Position numbers and translations under genes: made by a program. The notes beneath the pieces are model-generated. The model had not been told where the DNA came from, did no database searches, and worked only from the letters and a program-made list of their open reading frames with translations. Positions 33,368 to 45,869 of a stretch of 64,000 nucleotides of DNA are shown in pieces. The first letter of the stretch is position 1; each line of letters begins with the position of its first letter. The DNA comes from Stenogyne calaminthoides. Lineage: Eukaryota; Streptophyta; Magnoliopsida; Lamiales; Lamiaceae. The stretch spans positions 14,818,001 through 14,882,000 of the forward strand of contig JBBCBC010000012.1 in NCBI GenBank assembly GCA_037126765.1, read 5' to 3'.

Positions 33368-35164
33368 TGTTGGTCCGGTGCAAGCGAGTCTTACCCGTGT
33401 ATTGGGGAATACAGCGTGTTAGATGAATTTTAAAACTTTTCTTCGAGATCGGATGATTGAGGATGTCACGAAAATTTTACCCTGAAGCACAAATTGCTTA
33501 CTGGTCGATGTCTCGAGACGTGATCTGGCGACTTTAGTTTAAGATTAAATTTGCCCGATCCAGGAGTTTATCAAAGATCTGAGAAGTTTGGATCGGATAA
33601 TTATCTTCTTGAATACTTCGATGAGAGTTAGTTGATTTGGTAACTATCTGTTCTAGCTAATCAAGTCTTGAGAATGGTTGGCCCTAAAGTTTATACTTCA
33701 TTTTAACTTTGTCTGAAAATCTTCTTATTTAATAAAACAATGGTTAAAGGTGTGATCAATTTGATGCAAGTTCAATTGGATTGGTTCAAACGAATCTGTT
33801 AAAATATGTTTTCGGTGAAAATCATGCTCTTGAATCAAACGATAAAGCAAAACAACCAAAGCAATTATAGTGGTTGAGAGGACTCAAGCTCCCACGTCCT
33901 CTCTCTCGATCTTGGAGAGAATTCCATTTGCTTACTTCCTAAAGCTTTCGGGCTAACTCTTTGTAGCTTACTCCTTTTTCTACCTTGAGTTTTCTGGTGA
34001 CTCACTGCGGTGACTAACTCATTCACACACACAAGTTTGGACTATCACTACCAAGTAGCTTACTAACTTCTTCTCTAGAGTTTTTCTAGGCAGCTAACTC
34101 TTAATCTTTCTTTACAACTCTAAATCACCAACAAATCACACACACCTCAAACTACCTTATCAAGGGTTTGGGTTTGGGTTGATTTCAACTTAGGGTTTAG
34201 ATATCCTTTACAATAAGAACAAATGCAAAGGCTAGGATATCTCTACTAAGCTTTGAATATTTCTATCAATCTAGGCTTAGTGAATGAGCTCTCTCAATGT
34301 GAAACACTTGGAAATTCTAAGGTTTTCGAGTGCTTCAATTTGCAAGAATCTGAATGAGCTCTTGAGTTCTTGTAATTTCCGTAACCTCTCAATGTTGAAG
34401 GTCATTGGTATTTATGGGCAACTTTACCAAAAGGTCACTCTTGAAAAACTATCCAGATTGGAAGAGATAGCATCGAGGGTTTCTCTTACGGTTATTGATG
34501 AGCGACTATTTTAGGGTTTGATTACTCCCTTGCATGGTTTGGGTAACAAGTAACCAATGCGGCCCAATCACCACGTTTTTTGCGATCGGAACATAGTACT
34601 CTGCGACAAATTCGGTGTCTGTAAACTTTTCGATTAGCCGATTATAATACTGATGTTGTCTTCCTCTGATTGGTTCTTGTCTTCAGTGAATGTAGACAAA
34701 CAAAACGACTCTTTTAGGTCAATCTCTTTGAATGAGACAACCTTAAACAACACTTAGTTTTAGTTCCTTTTGTCTGCACTTGAATGTTTTGAGGCAATAT
34801 CTATTCTTTTAGTTTTGTATGTATTGGATAGATATTTCTTGATGTCTCACGAACATTAAGGTCATCACGAGTCTTGATAACTCTTTGAGTTCTTGATAAC
34901 CACGAGACGGATCTTGATATCTTCGAGTCTTCAGATCTTCAGTGTCTTCTGAGTCTTCAGATCTTCAGTATCTTCTGACCATTCAGGTTTACCTGAGTCT
35001 TCAGTATCAAAACTTGATTAACATCTGCTGACTATACATTGCGTGATATCTTCATAACAATTCTATCAAACCTTTGACTCGGACTATCAAAGATTATCTG
35101 AACATGTCATACTGCGGGTTTTGGGATCTAATCAAAATTTCTTTATTAAATTCATCTTCAAAGA
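33368..35164 (-). repeat. 5' LTR of element A
   Basis: Begins TGTTGGTCCGG and ends near TTCATCTTCA; aligns with 4210-5284 on both sides of a 0.75-kb part that only this copy has. That part (34030-34850) includes GGGTTTGGGTTTGGG near 34160, a minus-strand CATAAATACC near 34405 that is the probable TATA, and a 76-codon open frame at 34284-34514 that I take as chance. GAGTCTTGA units occur near 34870-34990. Confidence 0.88.
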
Positions 35165-38100
35165 AACCAGAACAAGCAAAACCCTATTAAAGTGATTTAT
35201 GGAAAAAAGGCCTATACTACCCCACATATTATCTGGTAGGAAAACAATTACAACATCTAACAAGGGTTGCGATAAAGAAAAATATTATAATACTATCCGG
35301 TGGGGACGTTTTAGAGGATGGGAAGGCTGTGAGACATGTAGATAACTTCAAGGCGTTTCGAAAGCAAAGTATTATAATAGGATAATGGACACCCGAGTCA
35401 AAAGTTATGGCCAAAAAGTTTTCACCGTCAATGGCCAAAACCCAATCCCGTTTCGAAACTCCATCCGACGCATATTTCGTCCTTGCGATCAAAATTACAA
35501 CAAGAACAAAACAAAAACCCTACTCGATGATCTATGAAAAAAATGCCTATACTACCCACACATATTTTACGGTGGGAAAACGATTACAACATCACACAAG
35601 GGTTGCGATAGAGAAAATATTATAATACTATCGGTGGGGCCGGTTTAGAGGGATAATGGCCCTTTGAGACATATAGATAACTTCAAAGGCGTTTCCAAAA
35701 TATTATTATAATAGAAAAACGGACACCGAATCAAAAGTTATATATTTGTTTCACCATCCAATGGCTAAAACCCCAATCGCCCGTTTCGGATCTTCCATCC
35801 GGCATCGCTCATCCTTTGCGATCAAAATTACAATAAGAACAAGCAAAACCCTACTACGATGATCTATAAAAAAAATGCCTATACTACCCACATTTTATAC
35901 GGTGGGAAAAATGATTACAACATCACACAAGGGTTGCGATAGATAAAATATTATAATACTATCGGTGGGGCGGTTTTAGAAACGGAAGGTATTTGTGAGA
36001 CATGTAGATAACTTCAAGATGTTTCGAAATAGTATTATAATCGGAAAATGGACAACCCGAGTCAAAACTTATGGCCAAAATAGTTTTCACCATCGATGGC
36101 CAAAAACCCAATCGCCGTTTCGGATCCTCCATCGACATCGCTTTCATCCTTTTGATCAAAATTACAACAAGAACAAGCGAACCCTACTACGTTGATCTAT
36201 GAAAACAAAGAACACCTATACTACCCACACATATTATCGGTGGGAAAAATGATTACAACATCAAACAAGGGTTATAGCCAGGGAAAAATGTTATAATACT
36301 ATCCGATTGGGACAATTTTAGAGGGGCGTCAAAGCTTTGACACATGTAGATAACTTCAATTTGTTTAAAAGCGATGTTATAATAGGAAAATGGACACAGG
36401 AGTCAAAAGTTATGGTCAAAACAGTTTTCACCATCCAATGGCCAAAACCCTGTCGTGGTTTTCGGATCCTCCATCCGGCGTCGCTCATCCTTGCGATCGA
36501 GAAATAAACCAAACGAGCAAAACCGTATTCACGGTGATTTATGAAAAAAGGCTATCTTGCCCGCACATATTATCGGTGGGAAAAACAATTACAACATCTA
36601 ACAAGGGTTGCAAAAAAAAAAATATTATAATACTATTTGGTAGGGCCGGTTTTAGAGGGATGGCGAAAGGCTGTGATACATGTAGATAACTTCAAAGGCG
36701 TTTCCAAAACATTATTATAATAGGAAAAGCGGACACCCGAAGTCAAAAGTTATGGCTAAAACAATTTTCACCAACCAATGGCCAAATCCCCAATCACGTT
36801 TCCATATCTTCCATCGACATCGCTCATCCTTGCGATCAAAATTACAACAAGAACAAGCAAAACCCGACTACAATGATCTATGAAAAAAAAAATGCATGTA
36901 CAACCCACACATATTAACTCTTTGGAAAAACGATTACAAAACATCGCCTGAGGGTTGCGATAGAGAAAAAATATTATAATATTATCCAATGGGGTAGTGT
37001 TAGAGGGACGGGAAGCGATTGAGACATGTAGATAACTTCAAGACATTTCGAAGCGGTAAAATAAAAGGAAAAGCGGACACCCGAAAGTCAAAAGTTATGG
37101 CCAACGGTTTTCGATCCATTAGCGAAAACCCCAATAAATGCGTTTCAAGATCCTCCATCAACATGTCTCAACCTTGCGATAAAAATTACGGTAGAACAAG
37201 CAAAATCCTACTACAATGATCTATAAAAAAAATGCATATACTACCCCCACATATTATCGGTGGGAAAAAGCGATTACAACATCACACAAGGGTTGCGATT
37301 GAGAAAAAAATATTATATCTTGTCGGTGGAGCAGTTTTAAGCGGCTATGAAGGTGTGAGACATGTAGATAACTTCAAAGATATTTAAAACGGTATTATAA
37401 TCGGGAAAACAAACACGCGAGTCAAAACTTATGGCGAAACAATTTCACCATCGATGGCCAAAAACCAATCGATTTCGGATCCTCCATCCGACATCGCTCA
37501 TCCTTGTGATCAAAATTACAACAGAACAAGCCAAACCCTACTCGGTGATCTATTAAAAAAATGCCTATACTACCCTCACATATTATCGGTGGTAAAAGCG
37601 ATTACAACATCATACAAGAGTTGCGATGAGAAAAGCGTTATAATCTTATACGGTTGGACAATTTTAGAAGGACAAGGGTTTGTGAGATGTAGATAACTTC
37701 AATTTATTTCGAAATAATATTATAATAGGAAAGCGGACACCCAGCGTCAAAAGTTATATTGTCTGATTTTTCACCATCAATGGCAATATAGTTTTCCTCC
37801 GTCCGACATCGGTCATCTTGCGATCAAAATTAAACAAGAACAAGCAAAACCCTATTAAAGTGATTTATGAAAAAAAAAATCGCCTATACTACCCACACAT
37901 ATTATGCGGTGTGAAAAACGATTACAACATCACACATGGATTGCGATAGAAAAATATTAAAAATACAATCCGGCGAGACAATTTTTAGAGGGGCCGGAAA
38001 TTTGTGAGACATGTAGATAACTTCAAGACGTTTTAGAAACAATATTATAATAGGAAAGCGGACACAGTCAAAAGTTATGGCCAAAATAGTTTTCCACCAT

Positions 38101-41100
38101 CCAATCAAAAAAGGTTTTCACCATCAATGGCCAAAACCCTAATCGCGTTTCGGATCCTCCATCCGACATCGCTTCGTCCTTGCAATCAAAATTACAACAA
38201 GAACAAGCAAAAACCCTACGGTGATCTATGAAAAAAATGCCTATACTACCCACACATATTTTACGGTGGGAAAAATGATTACAACATCACACAAAGGGTT
38301 GCGATAGAAAATATTATAATCTTATCCGTTGAGTGCGGTTTTAGAGGGAATGGTTTGTGAGACATATAAATAACTTCAAGGCGTTTTCCCAAACAAAGTA
38401 TTATAATAGGAAAATGGATACGAAGTCAAAAGTTATGGCCAAAAGTTTTTCAACATCGATGGCCTAAACCCCAATCGCCGTTTCGGATCCTCCATCCGAC
38501 ATCTCTCATCCTTGCGATCAAAATTACAACAAGAACAAGCAAAACCCCCTTGAGGTTATCTATGAAAAACAAAAGCGCCTATCTACCCACATATTATACG
38601 GTGGGAAAAGCGATTACAACATCACCAATGGTTGTGATTGAGAAAAATATTATAATACTATCCGGTGGGGCGGTTTTTAGAGGGGCGGAAGGTGTGAGAC
38701 ATGTAGATAACTTCAAGATGTTTTCGAAAGCGATTATTATATTAGGAAAGCGGACACCTAAGTTAAAAATTATGGCCAAAACAGTTTCACCATCCAATGG
38801 CTAAAACCCCAATCGCTTGGTTTCGGATACTCGCCAAACGCCGCTCATCCTTGCGATCAAAATTACAACAGAATAAGCAAAACCCTACTACGTTGATCTA
38901 TGAAAAAAAAATGTCAATAATCGCTTTTACATCTTATCGGGTGGGAAAAACGATTACAACATCACCTGAGGGTTGCGATAGAGAAAAATAGTATAATAAT
39001 ATCCGATTGGGATAGATTTAAAGGGGCTTTTAAATCGTAAGACATATAGATAACTTCAAGGCGTTTTGAAGCAAAGATATTATAATAGGAAAAGCAGATA
39101 CCGAATCAAAAGTTATGGCCAAAACTGTTTTTCACCATCCAATGGTAGTTTCCATATCCTCAAATCGGCGGCGTCGCTCATCCTTGCGATCAAAATTACA
39201 ACAAAACAAGCAAAACCCTACTACAATTGATCAATGAAAAAAATGCCTATACTACCCACACATTTATGCGGTGGGAAAAATGATTACAACATCACCAAGG
39301 GTTGCGATAGATAAAAATATTATAATCTTATCGGTGGGAAAAATAAATTACAACATCACACAAGGTTGCGATAGAGAAAAATGTTATAATACTATCTGTT
39401 GGAAAATTTTAGGTGGCGAAGGTTGTGACACATGTAGATTTTGTTTTGAAATAGTATTATAATATGAAAATGGACACCGAGTCAAAAGTTATGGCGAAAC
39501 ATTTTCTCCATCAATGGCCAAAACCCCAATCGCCGTTTCCGGATCCTCCATCCGGGACATCGCTCATCCTTGCGTTCAAAATTACAACAAGAACAAGCAA
39601 AACCTACTCTGATGATCTAAAAAAACTCTATACTACCACATATTATACGGTGGGAAAAGCGATTACAACATCTCACAAGGGTTGCGATAGAGAAAAATAT
39701 TATAATACTATCTCGTGGGACAATTTTAGGGGACTTCAAAAATGTGAGACATATAGATAACTTCAAGGCGTTTAAAGCAAGATATTATAATAGGAAAATG
39801 GACACCGAATCAAAAGTTATGGCCAAAAGTGTTTTTACCATCAATGGCCAAAACCCAATCATGGTTTTCCGGATCTTCCATCCTGCATCGCTTCATCCTT
39901 GCGATCAAAATTACAACAAGAACAAGTAAACCCTACTACAATGATCTATGAAAAAAAAAAAAATGCATGTACTACCCACATATAATAACTCTTTTGGGGA
40001 AACTTGATTACAACATCAAACAAGGGTTGCGATAGAAAAAATATTATAATATTATCCGGTGGGATAGTGTTAGAGGGGAATGATGAGCGAGGGAGACATG
40101 TGAATAAACTTCAAGACATTTAAAACGTTATAATAATAGGAAAGCGGACACGAGTTAAAAGTTATGGCTAAAAATTTTCACCAACTAATGGCAAAAACCC
40201 CAATCGCCGTTTCGGATCCTCCATCCAAACATCGCTCATCCTTGTGATCAAAATTACAACAAGAATAAGCAAAACCCTACAGCGGTGATCTATAAAATAA
40301 ATGTCTATACTACTCACACATATTATCTAGTGGGAAAAACGCTACAACATCACACAAAAGAGTTGCGATTGAGAAAAATATTATAATACTATTCGACCGT
40401 TGGGAAAGTTTTTAGAGGACGATTTTGTGAGACATGTGGATAACTTTAAGACTTTTAAAACGATATTATAATTGGAAAATGGATACGAGTCAAAAGTTTG
40501 TCAAAATAGTTTTTCACCATCCAATGGCCAAAACTCGATGCTGGTTTCGGATCCTCCATCCGGCATCGGTCATCCTTCGCGATCAAAATTAAACGAGAAC
40601 AAGCAAAACCCTATTAAAGTGATTTATGAAAAAAAATCGCCAACCCACACATATTATACGGTAGGAAAAGCGATTACAACGTCCACAAGGGTTGCGATAG
40701 AGATAAATATTATAATCTTATCCGGTGGGACGGTTTTAGAGGATGGCGAAAGCTATGAGACATGTGAATAACTTCAAGGCGTTTCGAAACAGTATTATAA
40801 TAGGAAAATGGACACCCAGAGTCAAAAGTTATATCGAAAATAGTTTCACCATCAATGGCAAAACCTCAATAACCGTTTCCGGATCTGCGTCGACGCCGCT
40901 CGTTCTTGCTATCAAAATTCTGACAAGAAAAAGCAAAACCTACTCGGTGATCTATGATTAAAAAAACGCCTATACTGCCCCCCATATTGTCCCCGGTGGG
41001 AAAAGCGATTACATCATTACAAGGGTTGCGATAGAAAAATATTATAAAAACTATCCGGTGGGGACGGTTTAGAGGAGCGATGAAGTTGTAAAGGCATATA

Positions 41101-42384
41101 GATAACTTCAAGGCGTTTACGGCTTGATATTATAATAGGAAAAGCGACACGAATCAAAAGTTATGGCCAACCCCGTTTTCACCATCGATGGTCAAAACCC
41201 CAATCGCCCGTTCAGATCTTCCATCCGGCGTATTTCATCCTTGCGATCAAAATTACAACGAGAAAAGCAAAACCCTACTACGGTGATCTATAAAAAATGT
41301 CTATACTACTCCACATATTATACGGTGGGAAAAATGATTACAACATCACACAAGTGTTGCGATGAGAAAAATATTATATCTTTATCCGATTGGGACAATT
41401 TTTAAATGGAATGGACTGTGAGGACATATAGATAACCAAGGCGTTTCCAAAATAGTATTATAATAGGAAAAGCGGACACGAATCAAAAGTTATGGCCAAA
41501 GCTGCACCATCGTCCGTGTTTAAAACCCGATCCGTTTCGGATCTTCCATCCGACGCCGGCTCATCGCTTGCGATCAAAATTACAACATGAACAAGCAAAA
41601 CCCTACTCTGATGATCTATGAAAAAAAAATGCATGTATTACCCGCACGTATTAACTTTGGGAAAAAGCGATTACAAACATCCGCAGGGGTTGCGATAGAG
41701 AAAAATATTATAATATTATCGGTGGGGTAGTGTTAGAGGGGGAATGACGATTGAGACATGTAGATAACTAAAACATCTAAAACAGTAAAATAATAGGAAA
41801 AGCGGACACGAGTCAAAAGTTATGGCCAAAAGCGGTTTTCCACAATCCGTTAGCCAAAACCCCGATCGTCGTTTCAAAGATCATCCGTCAACATGTCTCA
41901 ACCTTGCGATCAAAATTACGATAAGAACAAGCCAAATCTACTACAATGATGCATAAAAATGCATATACTACCCACGCATATTATCGGTGGGAAAAAAGCG
42001 ATTACAACATCACACAAGGGTTGCGATTGAAAAAAATATTATAATATTATCCGGTGGAGCAGGTTTTAGATCGGCGGTGAAGATGTGAAGACATGTAGAT
42101 AACTTCGAATATTTCGAAGCTTGATATTATAATCGGGAAAACAAACACTAGAGTCAAAACTTATGGCCAAGCAGTTTTTCACCATCCAATGGCCAAAACC
42201 CCCAATCGTGGTTTCGGATCCTCCATCGGAGCGCCATTTCGTCCTTGTGATCAAAATTACAACAAGAACAAAGCGAACCCTACTACGGTGATCATGAAAA
42301 AAAATGCTATCTGACCCACATATTATCACGGTGGTAAAAAACAATTACAACATCATACAAGAGTTGCGATAGAAAAAACGTTAT
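35165..42384. repeat. Satellite array II, noisy
   Basis: The ~341-bp monomer continues for about 21 copies (for example GTCAAAAGTTATGG near 35398, 35729, 36059, 36400, 36739). Lengths vary through small indels. Consistent replacements against array I are CCAGATCC to CGGATCC, CTACAGTGATC to CTACGGTGATC, GGACAG to GGCGG, and CTGGTGGG to CGGTGGG. Bounded by elements A and D. Confidence 0.95.
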
Positions 42385-43711
42385 TGTTGTTTTAGGTAAA
42401 TATAAAGCGAGGGGAAAAGCAGTATTTCAATTTTTTATTTTTTTCACTTAAGCTCATGTGTTGTGGTTTTGCTTATAACTAAATGCATATGACAAGTATA
42501 AACATAAGCGATAAACAACACTGACAATATATAGTGGTTGGGACATGACAGGTCTACATCCACTCTCCACGACTCTTCGAGAGAAATTCCTTTATCAACC
42601 GAGCTTTCGATTGCCTCGTAGTTTCTTACTCGGCTTCGTACGAGGTTTCACGACTACTCCTAAGTAGTTTACTTACTCCTTTCGACCACGAGTTTTCGAC
42701 TACTCCCGTGGATTTACTTACTCCTTCGACCACAGAGCTTTACATTTACCTCGTAGTTTACTAACTCAAACTCTTAGATGTTTAGCGAGTTCACACTCGC
42801 CGGGACTTATCACCCTCACTCGGGTTTGCCTACGGATGTTTAACAAGTTCACACTCCATGGGGACTTATCACCCTCACTCGGGTTTGCCCTAACAACCTG
42901 GCTTCACATTTGGGTTTTGGGTTTGGTGTTGTCTCAACTTTGGTGAGATTTTTTCCTTACAATGGTTTAGCCTCAATCTTAATGTTGGGAAAATCTCTCT
43001 AAGCTATGATCATCGTGGGTTCTTGGGTTGGGTTCTAGAACACTCTTTAAATATATTTGTATATCTCTGAGACTTGTGTTCTAGGGTGGGAATCTTTTAT
43101 TATCGCGCTCTTTGGCTTTGTAGCATTTTGTGCATGATCTTCATGTATCCTCCTCATTTCCTTGCTTGATAATGAAGGAAGAACTTGTATTTATAGTGTG
43201 GATTTGAATGTTACAGATTGGAGAGAATCACATTCAAATCCATACTATTCTTCGTAAGTTCTGCTTGAACTTTTTATTTGGTTGTCTTCCTCTCGTTGGT
43301 CGCGTCATTTGGGTTCAGCGGATACTATTCCTCGGCTTGATGCCTTGGAACATTACCGGGATATCTTGGCATTGATTGCATTCTTGGAGTCTTCGGTATT
43401 TCTCACGAGTCTTGAGTTCTCTGAGTCTTGAGGAGTTCTCTGAGTCTTGGGTTCTCTGAGTCTTCAAATTCTCTGAGTCTTGAGGTTCTCTGAGTCTTAG
43501 TTCTCGGTGTCCTCTTGAGTCTTGATATCTTGATTTCTTCTTGAGTCTTGGTTTTTAACTGTTCTATATCTGCCTTGCTATCGTAGTGCGAGATAATATC
43601 TGAACACTCTAAAAAGCGAATCTGACTCATCTATCAAGATTATCTGAACATGTCGTACTCGGGGGTTTTGGGATCTAATCAAAATCCTTTTATTAAATTC
43701 ATTTCCCAACA
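42385..43711 (-). repeat. 3' LTR of element D
   Basis: Begins TGTTGTTTTAGGTAAA and ends ATTTCCCAACA; about 1,327 bp. Near its start it lacks roughly 50 bp present in the partner. TATA core TATTTATAGTGTGG (plus strand) near 43188, GAGTCTTGAG array at 43388-43560. Confidence 0.9.
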
Positions 43712-43735
43712 ATTTCCCCTTTTGATGATGCGAAA
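43712..43735 (-). promoter_or_regulatory. Polypurine tract of element D
   Basis: Minus strand CATCATCAAAAGGGGAAATTG adjoining the LTR start TTGGGAAATG, as in element A. Confidence 0.8.
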
Positions 43736-44640
43736 ACTATCTTTGTTACAAACATATCCTAACCTATCTTTCGGGTTTGAGTTTTTTAATACAAGAATGG
43801 TAAATCTCGATCAATTTAAATCATTGACCAGATATCTTCGGTAATGAATCTTTTCTAAATAGATCATTACTAAATACTTATCAATTTCTCATAGCATCAT
43901 ATAGTTTTCCCTTATATATGAGCATATAATCCAGTTAGAACATTAATCAGGACATATCGACATAAAGACATGTAAAAAAAAGATAATGAGGTATTATCTT
44001 TGAGCATATAGATAAAGGTTTCATTGATCGTATGTTGCTCGGTTTCTGATTACAATGAACTTTTATCGAAAATAAAGAAAAAAAAACATAAAAATTACAA
44101 GTCTTGATCTTGGTCTTGGTCTTACATCTTACGCTCGACTCCTCATTCCTCTTCTTTTTCACGGACCTTGTCGTCGGGCATCTTGGCGATCATCTTTGGT
44201 GAGTTCGATTTCTTCGACTTGAGACATCTTGACCCTCAGTCTTTTGACCTATCTTGAGTCTCAGTTTTACTTTACTTGAGTCTCGAGATCGCTTCTTCTA
44301 TCGATTTCTTCTTTGCACGATCGATTAAGCTTGACTAATCAAATCAACACATCTTTAGATCAACATAGCATTAGGTCATTATATCGAGGTTAGCATATCG
44401 ATTTATCATATCGATCTTGATCACGTCGATATCGATCGATCTTCTTTTGCTTTCAAATCTTGATCGCAACCTTCTCTTCTGATTTTTGGCTTTAGCTTTT
44501 CTTCGCCGGTTTATTGCCTGACTCATCATTTGAACTCAACTAACTCATTTGATCTCGTCCGGTCTTGTCTGCAGACGCGTCGATCTTTGACCATTTACTT
44601 TTGATTAGTGAGTTCCCCCTCAAGTTGAAGTTCCCTTTCA
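43736..44640. other. Chimeric non-coding internal part of element D
   Basis: 43736-44298 follows the sequence just inside the 3' LTR of A (compare GATAATGAGGTATTATCTTT with 5441-5460). 44299-44640 follows LTR G at 13780-14180 (ATCGATTTCTTCTTTGCACG, GATCGCAACCTTCTCTT, GTGAGTTCCCCCTCAA). No open frame is meaningful here. Confidence 0.75.
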
Positions 44641-45773
44641 AGTGATATAGACCACGATATATCGATTTGGTGAAGCTTTTCAAGCTCGGTGATTTTTCTT
44701 CATTGTCGGCTTTGTATGTAATCGATTTTTTGTTGACTTAATCACGATTCTCGCCGAGTTAAAGCTAAATTAACAGAAAGTATTCTTGCCCGAAACTTGA
44801 TACAGAATAGTAGCTTCTATTCCCTAAGTTGGTCGCGATTTGACATCGTGAATGTCGTCGACACTCTCGATATCAATCCGTAGTAAATTTTCAATTATCG
44901 ATTAGCGTGATTTACTGTATCCTTGTGATCAAAATTTTATTTTTTCTTTTTTAAAAGGCTTTGAGAATTCAAATTTGCATCTTGCACCTTGGCAGCCTCC
45001 ATAAATTGGACCAATGTTTTACCGCGGCGTAACTTCATTTCACCATACATAATCTTCTTTGTAGAATCATCATGTATCTGGTGAACCTTTTTCGGTGGAT
45101 TTCAAATAGCGCTTTTACCCTTTTCCATGATTTCATCTTCTCAAATCAACCTTTTTTCATCCACTTATTCTTTCTTTTTCGTCATCGTCATTGATTTCAC
45201 ATACGATCGTTGCAAAACTCTCTTCTTGCCCATGGCGGCGGTTGTTACATTTGCTGAGAAAACACTTCTAACCGTATGCACCTTGTGTGTCTATCGTTAT
45301 GGCGTGACTACCATTAACAGACTTAGATGCGAAAATGAGCGTGAGTTTGATATGCGAACGATGGGACAACGGTGATCATCTATATCAAACTCACCGTTTA
45401 CTGTTGGAGAGCAAACTCCTTTCGCTCTTGGGGCTCTGGGCAAAAATCTATTAATGCGGCTCTCACTTCATTGGAGAGTCCGTCGTTTCTTGACATAGGT
45501 TACCTTTCAAGCCTCCTCGTCACATTAAGTGGGAAAAATGAGAGCATGAGATCTTAAAAACTCTTTTCTCCTCTTAATCATTTACCATAGATCGGGTTTG
45601 GGTTTGGATGAAGGTTTAGGGTTATGGCTTGAGGTTTAGGGGTTTAGAGTTATGTATTGACCTCAAAGGTTCTCTTGTATTTGTAACTTGTAATGTAACT
45701 TTGACCTTGAGGTCTTTATCGATGAAATGGTTATTATTCCATTGTTGTGTAAAACTTTTTGTTCAATGCCACT
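44641..45773 (+). other. Antisense gene-like cassette in element D
   Basis: Second copy of the cassette at 22780-23870. Shared landmarks: CTTCTATTCCCTAAG near 44813, CATAAATTGGACCAATGTTT at 45000, TCTCAAATCAAC near 45135, CTAACCGTATGCACC near 45268, GCGGCTCTCACTTCA near 45455, and the 3' end TTGTAACTTGTAATGTAAC near 45681 with TATCGATGAAATGG near 45718. Direction is opposite to its host element. Conservation of both promoter-like and 3'-end-like parts suggests a whole transcription unit was carried. Confidence 0.6.
45232..45558 (+). pseudogene. Putative small antisense protein, element D copy
   Basis: An ATG at 45232 opens MAAVVTFAEKTLLTVCTLCV in a frame running to 45375. A second frame, ending at 45557, holds INAALTSLESPSF and LSGKNES. 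The same two landmarks, in the same order and about the same distance apart, occur in element C. The frame change between them (near 45370-45440) may be real decay or sequence error. Not recognised as any known family. Confidence 0.4.
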
Positions 45774-45869
45774 TGTTGGTATCGGATCGGAAACGAGTTT
45801 TAAAATAGATACCCTCGAGGCCGATTACATTGAAAAAGTAATCTTTTGAGCACACCTTTCGATACGGCT
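45774..45869 (-). promoter_or_regulatory. PBS and leader of element D
   Basis: Plus strand begins TGTTGGTATCGG and contains GGAAACGAGTTTTAAAATAG, as in the leader copies of insertion G, and ends CTTTCGATACGGCT, a decayed form of CGCTCTGATACCAAT, beside the LTR. Confidence 0.75.

Larger units (their letters stand above)
4210..35164 (-). mobile_element. Element A: Sirevirus-type Ty1/Copia retrotransposon with nested insertions
   Basis: A complete element in minus orientation: 5' LTR (33368-35164), Met-tRNA type primer-binding site, gag, protease, integrase, RT, RNase H, an extra env-like ORF, polypurine tract, 3' LTR (4210-5284). The gene order PR-IN-RT-RH places it in Ty1/Copia. The extra ORF after RNase H, the long LTRs and the gag type are as known for Sireviruses. 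Subtracting the inserts B/C (17072-32615) and G (12236-14274), the original element was about 13.4 kb. It is no longer autonomous: gag and integrase are interrupted, the protease aspartate is replaced and the 3' LTR is shortened. Confidence 0.92.

Noticed and set aside
34155..34210. Telomere-like GGGTTTGGGTTTGGG and TTAGGGTTTAG, also near 42910, 45600-45660 and 46385
   Set aside because: Only a few imperfect units, at fixed places within LTRs or the antisense cassette; not a telomeric tract.
34284..34514. 76-codon plus-strand frame with leucine-rich start, resembling a leucine-rich repeat
   Set aside because: It lies in a non-coding part of the LTR of element A, on the opposite strand, with no match elsewhere in the window.
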